Shown here: positions 36,874 to 49,028 of the stretch, piece after piece
Position numbering within the stretch: the stretch's first letter is position 1
How the letters are laid out: the number at the start of each line of letters is the position of its first letter
Assembly (NCBI GenBank): GCA_944474755.1
Contig: OX104119.1
Location: 45,781,927 to 45,845,926, forward strand
DNA length: 64,000 nt
From: Limnoperna fortunei
Taxonomy: Eukaryota; Mollusca; Bivalvia; Mytilida; Modiolidae
Direction of reading: 5' to 3'
Notes under the pieces: model-generated
What the model was told of the DNA's origin: nothing
What the model saw: the letters and a program-made list of their open reading frames with translations, nothing else
Databases searched by the model: none
Made by a program: the position numbers and the translations under genes

Positions 36874-38176
36874 GAGCACGCACAAAAGCAATTTTAAGTC
36901 TGTCTAAGTGAACAGGGTTTTTAAACAGTTTACCCGTTTCCTTGTCTTTCAATTTCACTAAAAGTTCTTGAATTACAAAAGGTCCCGAATATTTTGGTTG
37001 TAACTTTTTACCGGGTCCCACTGCGTCCTTCAACATGTATACAAAATCACCAACTGAAAGTTTTAACTCGTTTGCCTTCACGTTTTCCCGTTCGGTCATA
37101 ATTTTCCCAGCAACTTTTGCATTCTCACAAGCAAAATCTCTTATCAATTGTGTTTGTGTAATTTTCTGGTTCATGTAGCTGTGATAGTCGGTATGTAGGG
37201 AGTTCAGTTCAATGTCCAAGTTGGTTACTGTTAGCGGAAATTTTGGTCGGAACCCATAAATTACTTCATACGGAGAATATTTGGTAGCATCGTTTGGGGA
37301 AATGTTGAATGAAAACGTTATAGCTGGTAAAATTGTGTCCCACTGAATACCTTGTTTATAAAATGGTGTCAAACGTTCTGCAAGTGTCCTATGAGTGCGC
37401 TCACACAAACCTAAGCAATGATGTATATAGCTTGGTGTAAAGTTCTGTTTCATATCCAATAGTTTGCAAACATAATCGGTGCACTGTGAAATAAATTCAC
37501 TACCTTTATCACTTATTATGCAATCACATACACCATAATTACACACTAATTGAAATATTGCTTGCGAAACAGTAATAGAGTCAGAATTTGGTATTGGAAG
37601 AGTAAATAATAATTTTAAGAACAAGTAGATAGCAGTAAATATGTAAATGTTACCTTTTTGCGTTAAGGGAAAGGGTCCAAATAGATCAATTTGCCAGTTT
37701 TGAAAAGGTTGTGTGGGAGTGCGGTATGACACAATTTTAGACTTGGTGTGCGCTTTTGTCATTTTTCTTTCCTGACACTCGCGGCAAGTACGAACAAAGT
37801 CACTTACTGTCGACGGCAAGTTTTCGAAATAGAAATGTTCGGATATTGCATCGACGGTTTGTTGAATACCCATATGCCCAGCCAATGGGGACTCGTGAAA
37901 AACTTCAAGGATTTTTGGAATCAGCTGTTTCGGTATTATGAGTTGTAAACTTTTCATTTGCTGAGTACGCTTTGATTTTGCCATTCGAAAATGAAATAAT
38001 AGTCTATCCACAAGGCAATAATCTGATGTTTTTAGCAGTAATCGGCGTGCATCTTTCTGCAACTTTGGCAAAGTGCCGTTTTCAAAGTATTCGATTATCG
38101 GCTTATAAGTTTCGTCTAGCCTTTGTAATCTCATAACATTTTCTTTTGAAAAGTCGACTTTTTGATTCTTTATCAT
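36872..38176 (-). pseudogene. Gypsy integrase, intact frame in inverted segment
   Basis: The - strand frame of 459 codons (38176-36797) is uninterrupted. Residues 94-134 form the HHCC zinc domain (H94, H101, C131, C134). The core has D164 (WQIDLFGPF), D223 (SDKGSEF) and E259 (LCERTHRTL), an exact DD35E spacing. Residues about 375-405 (GDFVYMLKD to YSGPFVIQ) are the SH3-like C-terminal domain. After VRAP (about residue 434) the frame runs across the rearrangement junction into antisense RT sequence, giving some 25 foreign residues. It inserts cDNA into the genome when made as part of pol; here it is opposite to the LTR promoter and so is unlikely to be expressed from the element. Confidence 0.88.
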
Positions 38177-38177
38177 T

Positions 38178-38236
38178 TGCGTCCAGTTTTTATTGGAGGA
38201 AGAAGACGGAGTACCTATGATAGGAAAACTGACAAG
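38178..38236 (-). repeat. SINE body fragment at the rearrangement junction
   Basis: GCGTCCAGTTTTTATTGGAG followed by GAAGAAGACGGAGTACC and GGAAAACTGACAAG matches the SINE body (compare 63680-63750). It lies exactly between the integrase segment and the 116-bp array. Confidence 0.75.
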
Positions 38237-39410
38237 TAAAGTCTTCTATATTCCGTATGATGCACATGTCATGATTTGTACTCCAATCACATGACCTTAC
38301 ACACCTATCACATGACATATTAACTTACCATTTATTCTGCTGGTCAGGTCATTAAAGTCTTCTATAGCCCGGATGATGCACATGTGATGCTTTGTACTCC
38401 AATCACATGATCTTACACACCTATCACATGACATATAAACTTACCATTTATTCTGCTGGTCAGGCCATTAAAGTCTTCTATAGACTGTATGATGCACATG
38501 TGATGATTTGTACTCCAATCACATGACCTTACACACCTATCACATGACATATAAACTTACCATTTATTCTGCTGGTCAGGTCATTAAAGTCTTCTATAGT
38601 CCGGATGATGCACATGTCATGATTTGTACTCCAATCACATGACCTTACACACCTATCACATGACATATAAACTTACTATTTATTCTGCTGGTCAGGTCAT
38701 TAAAGTCTTCTAAAGTCCGTATAATGCACGTGTGATGATTTGTACTCCAATCACATGACCTTACACACCTATCACATGACATATAAACTTACTATTTATT
38801 CTGCTGTTCAGGTCATTAAAGTCTTCTATAGTCCGTATGGTGCACATGTGATGATTTGTACTCCAATCACATGACCTTACACACCTATCACATGACATAT
38901 AAACTTACCATTTATTCTGCTGGTCAGGTCATTAAAGTCTTCTATAGCCCGGATGATGCACATGTGATGATTTGTACTCCAATCACATGACCTTACACAC
39001 CTATCACATGACATATAAACTTACCATTTATTCTGCTGGTCAGGTCATTAAAGTCTTCTATAGTCCGTATGGTGCACATGTGATGATTTGTACTCCAATC
39101 ACATGACCTTACACACCTATCACATGACATATAAACTTACCATTTATTCTGCTGGTCAGGCCATTAAAGTCTTCTATAGACTGTATGATGCACATGTGAT
39201 GATTTGTACTCCAATCACATGACCTTACACACCTATCACATGACATATAAACTTACTTTTTATTCTGCTGGTCAGGTCATTAAAGTCTTCTATAGTCCGT
39301 ATGATGCACATGTAATGATTTTTACTCCAATCACATGACCTTACACACTTATCACATGACATATAAACTTACTATTTATTCTGCTGGTCAGGTCATTAAA
39401 GTCTTCTATA
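38237..39410 (+). repeat. 116-bp tandem array, about 10 copies
   Basis: The unit boundary TGGTCAGGTCATTAAAGTCT falls at 38341, 38457, 38573, 38689, 38805 and so on, a constant 116-bp step. Copies differ at only a few positions. Each unit contains CACATGTGATG and two ATCACATGA motifs. The array ends at GCTCCA (39411), where pol coding resumes. There is no spacer diversity, so it is not a CRISPR-type array. Confidence 0.95.
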
Positions 39411-39830
39411 GCTCCAAATCCAACCGATTATTTTCCTCCAGGAAACAGTACGCAAGACAATTTTAGTTCTCAGCAATCGGAACTTACGAAAGAATCTGAT
39501 AAGGCTACTGAAACAACTGACAATGATGAAATTCTCATGTCTCAAAAACTACAGAAAAGTACAATGCCAGTGCGGAACAATCGTAAGCCTGTGCGTTACA
39601 TGTCATCGGACAATGCACCTTGCGAAAGTTCCTCCACGGAACAAACTGACACCAATTACTATAAAATTAAACGAATTCTTGCTCAAAGATGTCGAAAGGG
39701 GAAGCAAGAATATTTAGTTCACTACAAAGGCGAGCCTGCGCAAAATGCTTTATAGACTCCGGCTGATCAGTTAAATCAAGCGGCCCTACAAGCTATAAAG
39801 AAGCGACCACCTCCTGTTGTTGACTGAAGT
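39411..39830 (+). pseudogene. Gypsy pol C-terminus with chromodomain-like end
   Basis: Coding resumes on the + strand with APNPTDYFPPGNS, continues polar to MPVRNNRKPVRY, then reads YYKIKRILAQRCRKGKQEYL followed by VHYKGE. This resembles the chromodomain at the end of many gypsy integrases, which can bind histone marks (known of the family). The usual Trp of W(K)GY is replaced and an in-frame TAG follows (39754), after which the frame continues to about 39825. The first codons (Ala-Pro) continue VRAP at the end of the inverted integrase. Confidence 0.7.
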
Positions 39831-40484
39831 TAAAGCGTCATGAGTCTGTATAACATTACATTATATAACATTATTTGCATTTAAAGTCTTTGGAGAATTT
39901 TTGATATCATTTCTATTCATAATCAATTAGAGGGTTTTTGTAGTATATTGACTGTAAGTAGGTTTAGTTTTTCTTGTCTCTGACTAAGTAGATTTAGTTT
40001 TTGTGTGTTATCTAGTCTAGTTTTTTTTTACCGGATTTAGTAAGAAGAAACTATAATTTACATGATGTATTTGCTAGGAATTTATTGTTAGCCATGTAGG
40101 CGCTTGCTCACTAGCTTGGTAAATAATTGTTTGGATAAAGAGTTAAAGGCAATAGGTGTGAAAATTTAGATGTGCTTATTATGCGTAAAGGCTTGTTTTG
40201 ATAAGGGAGTATTTGTGGTTAATTACGGTATTTAATTTACCAAAAATGGAATAGCCAAATTAAATTAATTGTTAATATGAATGTTTTCATATTTCTATAT
40301 CGTCCTCCCGTTTTAGCTAACATCAGTTTATTGTTCTTTTTCACATGCCTTGTATAATTGTCAGATGTTTGACACATTTCTCTTTTCAGAATCTTCAATC
40401 ATGTTTATAATTTATATGTTTGGCTACTTAATGAACCAACTGACCATTTTAAACAAATAAGATTTGTTTTCTTTTGGCCGAGGA
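39831..40484 (+). other. 3' untranslated part of the gypsy element
   Basis: No open frame of note. It ends in GGCCGAGGA immediately before the 3' LTR, the candidate polypurine tract. Confidence 0.6.
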
Positions 40485-40697
40485 TGTTAAATGGTAGATT
40501 GTATGGTCAGTGAGTTCATTTGAGTTATCGTTCTTTTGTCGGATTTTGCATGCCTTAAATTTCGTTTTGTAAAATATGTTGTTTTAGAGTTCCGTAGAAA
40601 TAGATATTGCACCGAACATACGAGTTTTATTGAAGCCCAATATAATATTCGATTATTCTATTCCCCAAAACATCTACCATGTGAGCTGGACCCTAAG
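40485..40697 (+). repeat. 3' LTR of gypsy element
   Basis: 213 bp. It starts TGTTAAATGG and ends GACCCTAAG, followed by the target duplication ACTGT. It includes a 52-bp block (about 40603-40655) absent from the 5' LTR. Confidence 0.85.
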
Positions 40698-40702
40698 ACT
40701 GT

Positions 40703-42788
40703 TATTTATGCATGATATAGTAGGTGTTCTTTATGTAGTTATTTTAGTTTTGACTAAACTAAAAGGGAAATAAAACATAATACAAACTTTTGGGTGTACA
40801 TTTTTTCAGTGGTAATATTGAAAGAGTTTTAATTAACTTACAAATATTTTTATGAGTTTTTAGTTTAACAGCCATCAGTTTAAACGAAATGTTCTTTACA
40901 GTTCATAGTCTGCTTTTGGCATCCTGAATTATGACAGGTCATGTTTTATATTCTCATTAGAAAGTTAACATTATGTATAATACATTTTGAAATCATGCGT
41001 TTTTAATCTATTTGCGATTGTAATAATATTTTTGTAACCTATGTATCTGTAAATAGGAATTGAAGAATGGATACATAAGTATTAAGTATACTTTTCATGA
41101 TACATTATGAAGTTTAAACTTCATATACACTTCCTAAGAAATGAAATAAACTGTAGTATAACTTACTTGCTTTAAAAGACGCATTAATTCCTAGACAAGA
41201 CATATAAAGCAGAAAATCAACTATAAGTAAACACTTGTAAAAAGTATCGAAAGAAAAAAGAAACATTAATTAACGTACTATTCCTGATACTTAAATATAA
41301 TGGAGAATTGATGTCAGTTTATTAAAGATTCATTAATGTAGTTAGGTGTCAATAAATAATTAAAGGATGTGAATTGTATGCAACAAAAATGGCATTTTAC
41401 AATAATATAACCGGGTATCTTCTTTATGAATTTATCTCGGACTTTTAAACATGATAGTTTTACAGTTATTTGTGTATAAATAGTAGCCATGACATAAACA
41501 AGAAGAAATTTGAGATACATGTTTTTTGTTTTGTTAAAATTTTATTTATACCATGGATGCGGTTTATAGTTTATGCAAATAAAAACAAAATAAAATTATT
41601 TGTAGGTATGTGAAACGGTTATGTGCCTTTTCTATAGTATTCAACATATTAAAGTTAAGAAGGATCAGATATTGAAACTAATCATGTTAATAACAAAATG
41701 AGCTTTTGTTATTAGAGCTTTATCTCCTGACTGCACGTTAATGGCGACGGGCGCAATGAAGGTTATTTCAGAAGCTGAAAACAACAATGGTGAATAAACA
41801 TGTATTTAAAACAATACCCACCAGTCTATGCAAATATATATGTATTGCACGTGTCTTATTTCTTTTTTTGCAACAAATTACGCACTTCATATATGATATT
41901 TTTCTTCCAAAACAAAGTAACTTAATTACAAAGTTAAAAATTTTAAAACGCCAATCAGCTTAGTTTCATATGTACAAAAACTATTTTTAATAATTTACTG
42001 AAATGGGAACTTCTATGTAAGATACTTTAATCAGAATGGAGACAGAAACATAAATTGTCAACTGACTGTAAACTGCAAGTGAATCTTTTAATCTGACCAC
42101 ATGTAGGCTATTCCACACAAAAAGGCCCGGAGGGGGTACGAAACTGTATACAAATTGTATAGGTTAATGAGGTCCCACTAAATAATTGTAATTTAACCAT
42201 AAATAAATTTTTCTTTTAATACTATTGGTCGAATCAGTACAGTTACAAAAATGTGTAACCAAATATCCGAGTCTCGTTCGCTGCCAATTGTGTTACATCA
42301 CTGGCTTGAGGGTAGTTACATTGCCGACAGTTAACGAAGCATATACTTATAATACTGTGTTTGTAAATTCAAAAAAAAGGAAAAAAAGAAAAACCGACCT
42401 AAATAAAGTTCGCAAAAATTACACGACGTTTTATCATTTAATTTTAATATTTTTATTCTAAATTGGATTCCAAAGTTTAAACCCACGGCCATCAGTTGTT
42501 TTGATAATTGAGAAATGCATATGGGGATGCTTTCAGAGCATTTATCACACAGTAGACGTTTTTAGTGTTTTAGTCCAATCAGAACTTGTGTTCGATAAGA
42601 AGCATCATTTAGTTCAATGGTTCAATTCGGCTGCTTCGGAAAAACTCTATATCATGATTATAAAAAATGGGATAAGATCTAATTAAGTTAATAATATCTA
42701 TTGTCACTGTATACTAAGCAGCTAAAGATACGTAACATTTCGGAATATTTCTTAAAATATCTTAAAATATATATTTATTTATATGACA
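40703..42788. other. Intergenic, no gene recognised
   Basis: AT-rich. Open frames at 41314-41520 and 42225-42461 have no exon signals or recognisable motifs. Confidence 0.4.
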
Positions 42789-42985
42789 CTGAAGAAAGAC
42801 ATCAGTTGATCGAAATTTGTCTTTTTAGTTATATACATATATATGTATTTATTTTCATTAAAACATCTTTCTATCGTTACATAATCCTCTAGACTTATAT
42901 GTTTTATTATTATAAATTTGTATATGCTGCATTGTCGATGGATACCTAATAAGTGTACTGGTTGGTAGCTTATATAACACAAGAA
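42789..42985 (+). repeat. Dispersed repeat family 3, copy 1
   Basis: GAAGAAAGACATCAGTTGAT, the TCTAGACTTATAT block and AAGTGTACTGGTTGGTAGCT match the repeat at 56531-56740 in the same order. A shorter relative is at 57130-57220. Confidence 0.65.
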
Positions 42986-43388
42986 ATAGCCAACAAGTCG
43001 GCATCTAACTTATTATTGTCGCCTGAAGAGCTGCAGGAAGCTATAAAAGCATTAGCGACACGACATTATATAGATTTTTTCACGGTATTTTAGGCTTTGA
43101 CGGGCGCGTGGCACGCTCCCATTAAATTCTATAAAAGCTTTGGACGGCAGACGATTCTCAGACTAGAAATAGACCTAGTACATGTGTACTAGCGTATTCT
43201 ATATAGACTGTCTCTGGTCAATAAATATTAATCAGACGGTATCTAACTCTTATAGTATTCAGGCTGTTGTGGTGTATATAGTCCATATATTCTTCAAATA
43301 AAAGTCCAATATAATTAGAATTTCTGCATTCTTTAATTCACTAGTACTTTCATGCCTTCCGGCAATATTCAGGTGAATGAATATCGTT

Positions 43389-43741
43389 AATAATGTTTAT
43401 AACGTTACTAACGGTGACGTTTATATATGACGTTACAAATAGGTATAAATGGAGTTAATTAAATATATGCACAATAAGGGGAGTTAATTACATATATACA
43501 AACTACATGTATATTAAAATAAATGTTAATATTGTCAGTAATAAAGTTACATAGTTATGAGCGTCCATTCAGGATCGGTTTAAATTTCCTTATAAAGTTT
43601 TTGTCTTTTATTTCTGGTAAAACATCACTGGACGTCTTCATTTTATAAAATGGAAATATTTTTAAAATATATATATACCTTATACCTATTTGTAACGTCA
43701 TATATAAACGTTACCGTTAGTAACGTTTATAAACACTATTA
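43389..43741. mobile_element. MITE-like element with about 60-bp inverted ends
   Basis: 43389-43448 and the reverse complement of 43677-43741 agree over about 60 bp, with a core GTTACTAACGGTGACGTTTA (GTAACG in the other arm). The interior is about 230 bp with no coding. Repeated GTTACTAACG and GACGTTAC words give the arms sub-hairpins. Superfamily not assigned. Confidence 0.7.
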
Positions 43742-44799
43742 ACATATATACAAACTATATTAAACTATAAATAAATATATAAATATTATATATTTATTTA
43801 TTACTTTGGCATTAGTACAGTTTCGCGGTGTAATTTGCAGCATTGAATAGTTGTGGCCTTAATATGTACTTGACCTGTTGGGTATTTTTACATTATAGTA
43901 GCCAAACGAGTAGGTAACACACCTATTTAGGAACACCTGATTTCTAATCAGTTCAGCTCATGCTTTCCAGGTAGAAGGATGTCGCACCTGTTGTATATAG
44001 TTTTCAAATTGTGTTTCCTTTGAAATGTTATCTAATGTTTTGCAAATGTGCATTAATTCTGAGGTAAGTGTTTATTATTTATTTTATTTAAATTATTGCA
44101 CATGTTTTTAACGTTATTCTTAAACTCTCAAAGTTCTACCGACAAACTTTTTTTTTATTAAACTGTACAATCATATAAATGTAACTACTGTGCGGATAAT
44201 ACTTACGTGCATGATACGTTATTAGTATTAAATATAAACTACGTATTGTACATGTTTATTTTTAAAATAATTTTAAAATGTTATCTCCCCTAACTTAGAA
44301 AAGGCTTGTTATCTCGTAATCTCTGAAACTAGCCTATAACCTGATGGTTTGTAAATGTGAAGCCATTTGATGAACATATTATCAAACAATTTTACGGAGA
44401 GCGTATATGAGACACTGACAAATAGGATATTTGGCGATTTCGTTAATTGTCAAAACACATATACTGCCAGCTGTAAATATTTAGGGTCTACACCAATAAT
44501 CATCTGAAGACTTGACCTTGGAAATAGCTTCACTTTCCAGAGCTTCATATACAACTATTAGCGACATCAAATGATTTGTGTGACGTATTTTGTCAGCCAT
44601 ATTGAATTTTTCATTCAATAGGAAAACATGGACGATTAAAAACCGCCCATATCTTGTTAAATTAATAAAATAAAGAGATTTTGGACATTGTTCCTGATTC
44701 TACAGTCTTTTTTTAATGATATATTTTTTATTAGTTTTAATTACTTGCAAAATACTTCCCATTTTGTTTGAAAAACAACTATAGTACACAAATACACAT
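43742..44799. other. Intergenic, no gene recognised
   Basis: AT-rich, without recognisable exon or repeat. Confidence 0.4.
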
Positions 44800-44836
44800 T
44801 TTCAAAATATTAGTACATAATACACCTATCAGGTTT

Positions 44837-47800
44837 ATAGCAACTTATCAATATTTCTTAGGATTGATGCCAAGTTTCTGTACAGTTCGGTATGACATTT
44901 AACCAGTAGCCATATTAATTTGTGTTTTTGTGGGTTGTTAATATAATAAAGGGGGAAACGTTTTCTGTGCATATCTAATATTGCTGGATTTGGACATATA
45001 AAATATAATTGAAATAATCGCCAACTCCTTGCCTACAGAGATAAAATATTCTATGTTACCTAAGATCCGGTCCACCTACCTGTTTCTACTGGTAATTTTC
45101 AGTTGGAACATCTTAACTTTGCAAGTTGGTAAATATCGCACTTGTCAAGCCTTATCAAATAGGGTTCTAACTTAAATTCTTTTTTTAATTCGAAGTAAAA
45201 TTCACCTCAGGATGATATGTTAGCATTGGAAAACTATGATTAAATTAACTGATCCTTAAGACGTTGGAATACAAGACTTTTAAGCAATGTTATATTAACT
45301 GGAAATTGATTATTCCAGATAAAACTCAGACCAATATCATCCATGATAGATTTAGTAAATGATATCCACTTGAACCTATCTGGATGTGTAGAGTACATGA
45401 TAGACGACACTTTAGTTCCATCTTGCAGAAGACTGTTCCAGTACAGAATAAGTCTTCTCTTTTATTAAAATTCCCATTGGTTATCTACTTAGTTCACCAT
45501 AAATCATGTAGTTTGGTGTACTTCTTCTAACCTTTAGTATTCGTTTACAGAATTGTAAATAGACTGTTTCAATATTATCTCTATTTTCAAAGCCCCATAC
45601 TTCAGACCCATATATTATGATTGGACCAACTAATGTGTCAAATAGTTTTAGTTGTAGGTAAATAGGAATGGCGATTTTTGTTATTTTCTTGTAAAGAGCA
45701 AATAGGAGACTTTTGAGCATTTTCAGTCATCTTCTTACTTGCTTGACTAAAACTGCTATTAAAATTGAAAAGAACGCCTAAATAAGTATACAATGTTTAT
45801 CTCTTCTCCGTAAATTTTTAAAGCGTTTCGTGGTCTATATTTTCTTTTAGAGAAAACTACAACTTTAGTGTTACTTATATCAACTTTTTAACCGCCAATG
45901 TTTACAATATGTTTTAAAAACATTGAAAAGTTTTTTTTAATCCGTCTGCCGTTTCTGACAGAAGTGCTGTATCATCACCATATAATATGATTAACATCTT
46001 CAAATATAACTGTAATTCATCTTGATAAAATATTGATATTTTTTCCAGGGGCTTTACATTGTTTTCAGTAAAAAAAGTCTTCCAGATGATTTAAGAACAA
46101 GGAGAATAAAAAGGGGAAAGATTTTCTACTTCTTTGACACCAGCTTATGATAAAAAAAAGTCAGAACATTCAGTACCGAGTCGTACAATATTCTTATACA
46201 TGTTAAAGTTAAAAATTACTCTAAACGTTTTGCCATTTATGTTGGATATTATCAACTTTTGCCACAACCCAGTTCTCCATACAGTATCAAAAGCGCTTTT
46301 GAAGTGCAGAACAATTTTTACCCAAAGGAAAATAAATGTTTATGAATGAGTGAAGTACAAAAATATAATCTATATTGGAATACCCTTTACGAAAACCTGC
46401 TTGAGCGTTAAAAATAAAATTAATCTGTTTCCGAAAAATTATAAAGTCTGTTATTGATTACAGCTGAAAATGTTTTGCTAAAACATGAATTTAATGATAT
46501 TCCACGATACATGTTGGGGTCATTTTTAGAACCCCTATTCTTATATAGAGCTGCCATAATCCCATTTAACCATTCATCTGGTATTATTTCCGTGTCTAAG
46601 AAAATATTACATAGTTTAACATAAATTGGCATCATATCCTCAAGTTTATTTTTTATGTATTCATTCAAAATATTATCCGTTCCAATAGTTTTCCCATTTT
46701 TCAAATATAAAACTACTTTACGAATTTCGATTTCAGATATCGGGGTATTCAATAGATTTTAATTTTTATCATTTATATTTTCAATATCCAAGTTGAAAAC
46801 TTCATTGTTTTCTGACTCTTTGGCTTCAATAATTTCTTTAAAATGTTCATTTAGCGTTAAATGAGGTATTTGTTAACTGACATGTTTTTTATTTATCTTA
46901 TTTAAAAGTTCGTTTTGGTAGTCTGTATATGCTTGATTTAAATGAAATTTATGCACTCTACTAGCACGTTTCATGCGTAGTCTATTCTCTGCGTTTTTCT
47001 ATATAAAACTATATCTCTTGCTTGCTTTGTGAAATTTGTTTCATGATTTACCGCAGTGTCTGCTATACGATGGTTTGGAATCATCGTGTTTAAAAAATGG
47101 TTAACGCTTTCGAATTTGACCAAAAGAATCGGTAGCTTCGTTAACAAATTTTTCCCAATATCATCAACAATGGCGTTTAGTTCTACCCGTGATATATTTC
47201 CCTCAATAGATAATGCATCGTTTTAACATAATACTCGGAAGAGTTCTGGCAGAGTCTTCGTGTACTATATTTTTATATTTCTATACTCGGATTTCTTATC
47301 GACATTCTATTTACGGTAACCACGATTAATCTATTCATTAGGTTTACTTAAGGAGGTGTCGCCTAGATGTACATAAACTAAATCTTATTATACAATGACA
47401 ATCAGAAAATAATTGCATGAACGCCACAATTTCAAAATTAACTATAGATGGAAACAAACAGAATATAAAATAAAATAATCAACTACACTTGAATCCCTGC
47501 ATGTTTTCCTCCCAATAACTTATCTAAACCAGTTCTAGAATTAACCATGTACAGATTGTTCCTTTTGCAAAATTATAAAAGTCTGTTCCCGTAGTTATTT
47601 GGATCACCTGAACATTGTGAAGCTCTCCCCAAGGTTATGCAATTTTCTAACAGTTTTTATAGTCATACAGATATGACTATGATGTCGCCGTCAAATAAAT
47701 TAACAATAGTTTAATCAGGTAAAATAAAATCAGATAGGTTACCTGTTCTTGCGTTAAGTCACCCGCTAGTGCGACATGATAATTTTCTGATTTAGTTAAT

Positions 47801-47943
47801 TGTAATAAATCGTTTACTATTTCACAAAAAGCTTCAAGATTTGAGTATTTTGAGCTTTTCGGTGGTATATATACAACCAAAGAGAACATCTGCATTGACT
47901 GATAGGATATCTTTGGACATTCGAAACCAAAGAAAAAATTCAC
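44837..47943 (-). pseudogene. LINE 2 ORF2 (endonuclease and RT), broken
   Basis: Endonuclease: VYIPPKSSKYSNLEAFCEIV with the ALAGDL block (47943-47677). RT fingers: IRKVVLYLKNGKTIGTDNIL, IIPDEWLNG and MYRGISLNSCFSKTFSAVIN (46752-46420). Catalytic block: LYGDDTALLSETAD near 45985. Thumb: IIYGSEVWGFEN and FCKRILKVRRSTPNYMIYGE (45720-45481). The tail shows KLPVETGRW and ends LRNIDKLL with a stop. The active-site Asp pair survives, but stops and indels separate the blocks. Confidence 0.8.
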
Positions 47944-48389
47944 TATGAATTTGCAAAAATTTCACAGAATGCATTAGAAGCTTTTTTTTACCACAATTCC
48001 ACATTACGCTCTTTTAAATTTTTTTTTCCTGTTTTTTGTAACATATTCATAATCACTGGGTAACAATTGGATAAAAAAATCGAGATCTGTCAGTTTTGTT
48101 TCAATACATAAATCATGTTTACACAACATCTCAGTAAAATCGGGTGATATTAATCTGGTTTTTAGGCCACATATATTTAAAAAACAAAATTTTAAATGAA
48201 TATTTTACAGTAAAATACAGTTTTAACTTTGATGAACACCTTTGCACAGTGTCACTAATTTCTGGTGCTATGGCCAGCTTTATATTGTTGCGGGGACGGC
48301 CCTTGTGTGTTTTTTACTCGGCGGAGTTATTGTTGGGGACGGATTCTTTGGAAAAATCTGGTGGTTAACGTCATTGTTTGTCGCACTTG

Positions 48390-49028
48390 GAACAACAGTT
48401 TCTTCTTGTGTAGAATATGGCGTTGTCAATATAAAGTTTATCTCGAACCATTACTACATGTTTTATGTCGAGTTTTGCCCGTTTCATAATGGGGTAAAGC
48501 TGCTTTCTACGTTGTTCAATTTCATACGGACAGCCTCTAACCCTGTGGGCGCAGCTAAGGTCGACTTCAAAGTCTTTACGATATTCTCGAGAAATCGTGC
48601 CATTTTAGAGGGTCTTCTCTATCGCTTTTCGGAGTTCTAAATTTATGCACGTTCCCAAGTTATTTTTCATCGACCGACACTTTAGATCGAGTACTGCATC
48701 TTTAAGCTTTGTTATGTCATTGTACTGTTCTTATTAGCTGAAATTTTGTTTCACATTCAGATAATTTCTTACGTACATCAGAAACATAATTTTTGAGTGT
48801 TCTTACTCTAGCAGAGACTGGCAAAAAAACTCATGTTTCAATGACTAACTTTTTGTCAATGTTGATTTCCATTGTCTTAATACTTTTTTCAAAACTTGTT
48901 ACAACATTAAGTATGATATAAAGAATAGGGTTTGCGGCGCTGTTATCAGAGGCCTCCACTATCTTTATACTTTCCGGTAGCAATCGTGACGTATCTGAGA
49001 GAGACGTATTGAACTGTCTGTACGTCAA
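48390..49028 (-). pseudogene. LINE 2 ORF1 remnant
   Basis: The N-terminal piece 49028-48831 is helical and charged (FEKSIKTMEINIDKKLVIE). The C-terminal piece, after frame changes, reads DLSCAHRVRG, EQRRKQLYPIMKRAK and VVMVRDKLYIDN, the conserved end of L1-type ORF1 proteins. The open frames on the + strand over this stretch are its shadows. Confidence 0.7.

Larger units (their letters stand above)
33626..40697 (+). mobile_element. Rearranged Ty3/gypsy LTR retrotransposon
   Basis: The element is bounded by LTRs starting TGTTAAATGG and flanked by a 5-bp target duplication ACTGT (33621-33625 and 40698-40702). Inside, in order: gag with three zinc knuckles, aspartic protease and the first half of RT on the + strand; then integrase on the - strand; a SINE scrap; about ten 116-bp repeats; then the pol C-terminus on the + strand. 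The end of RT and all of RNase H are missing. The LTRs differ at only about three aligned positions apart from a 52-bp length difference, yet gag and protease carry stops and shifts. This suggests it moved as an already defective element. Confidence 0.9.

Noticed and set aside
38237..39410. Regular repeats that could suggest a CRISPR-like array
   Set aside because: The whole 116-bp unit repeats with no variable spacers, in a eukaryotic retroelement: a minisatellite.
48242..48640. 132-residue open frame on the + strand with hydrophobic stretches
   Set aside because: It is antisense to the LINE 2 ORF1 remnant, whose conserved motifs (QLYPIMKRAK, MVRDKLYIDN) lie on the - strand.
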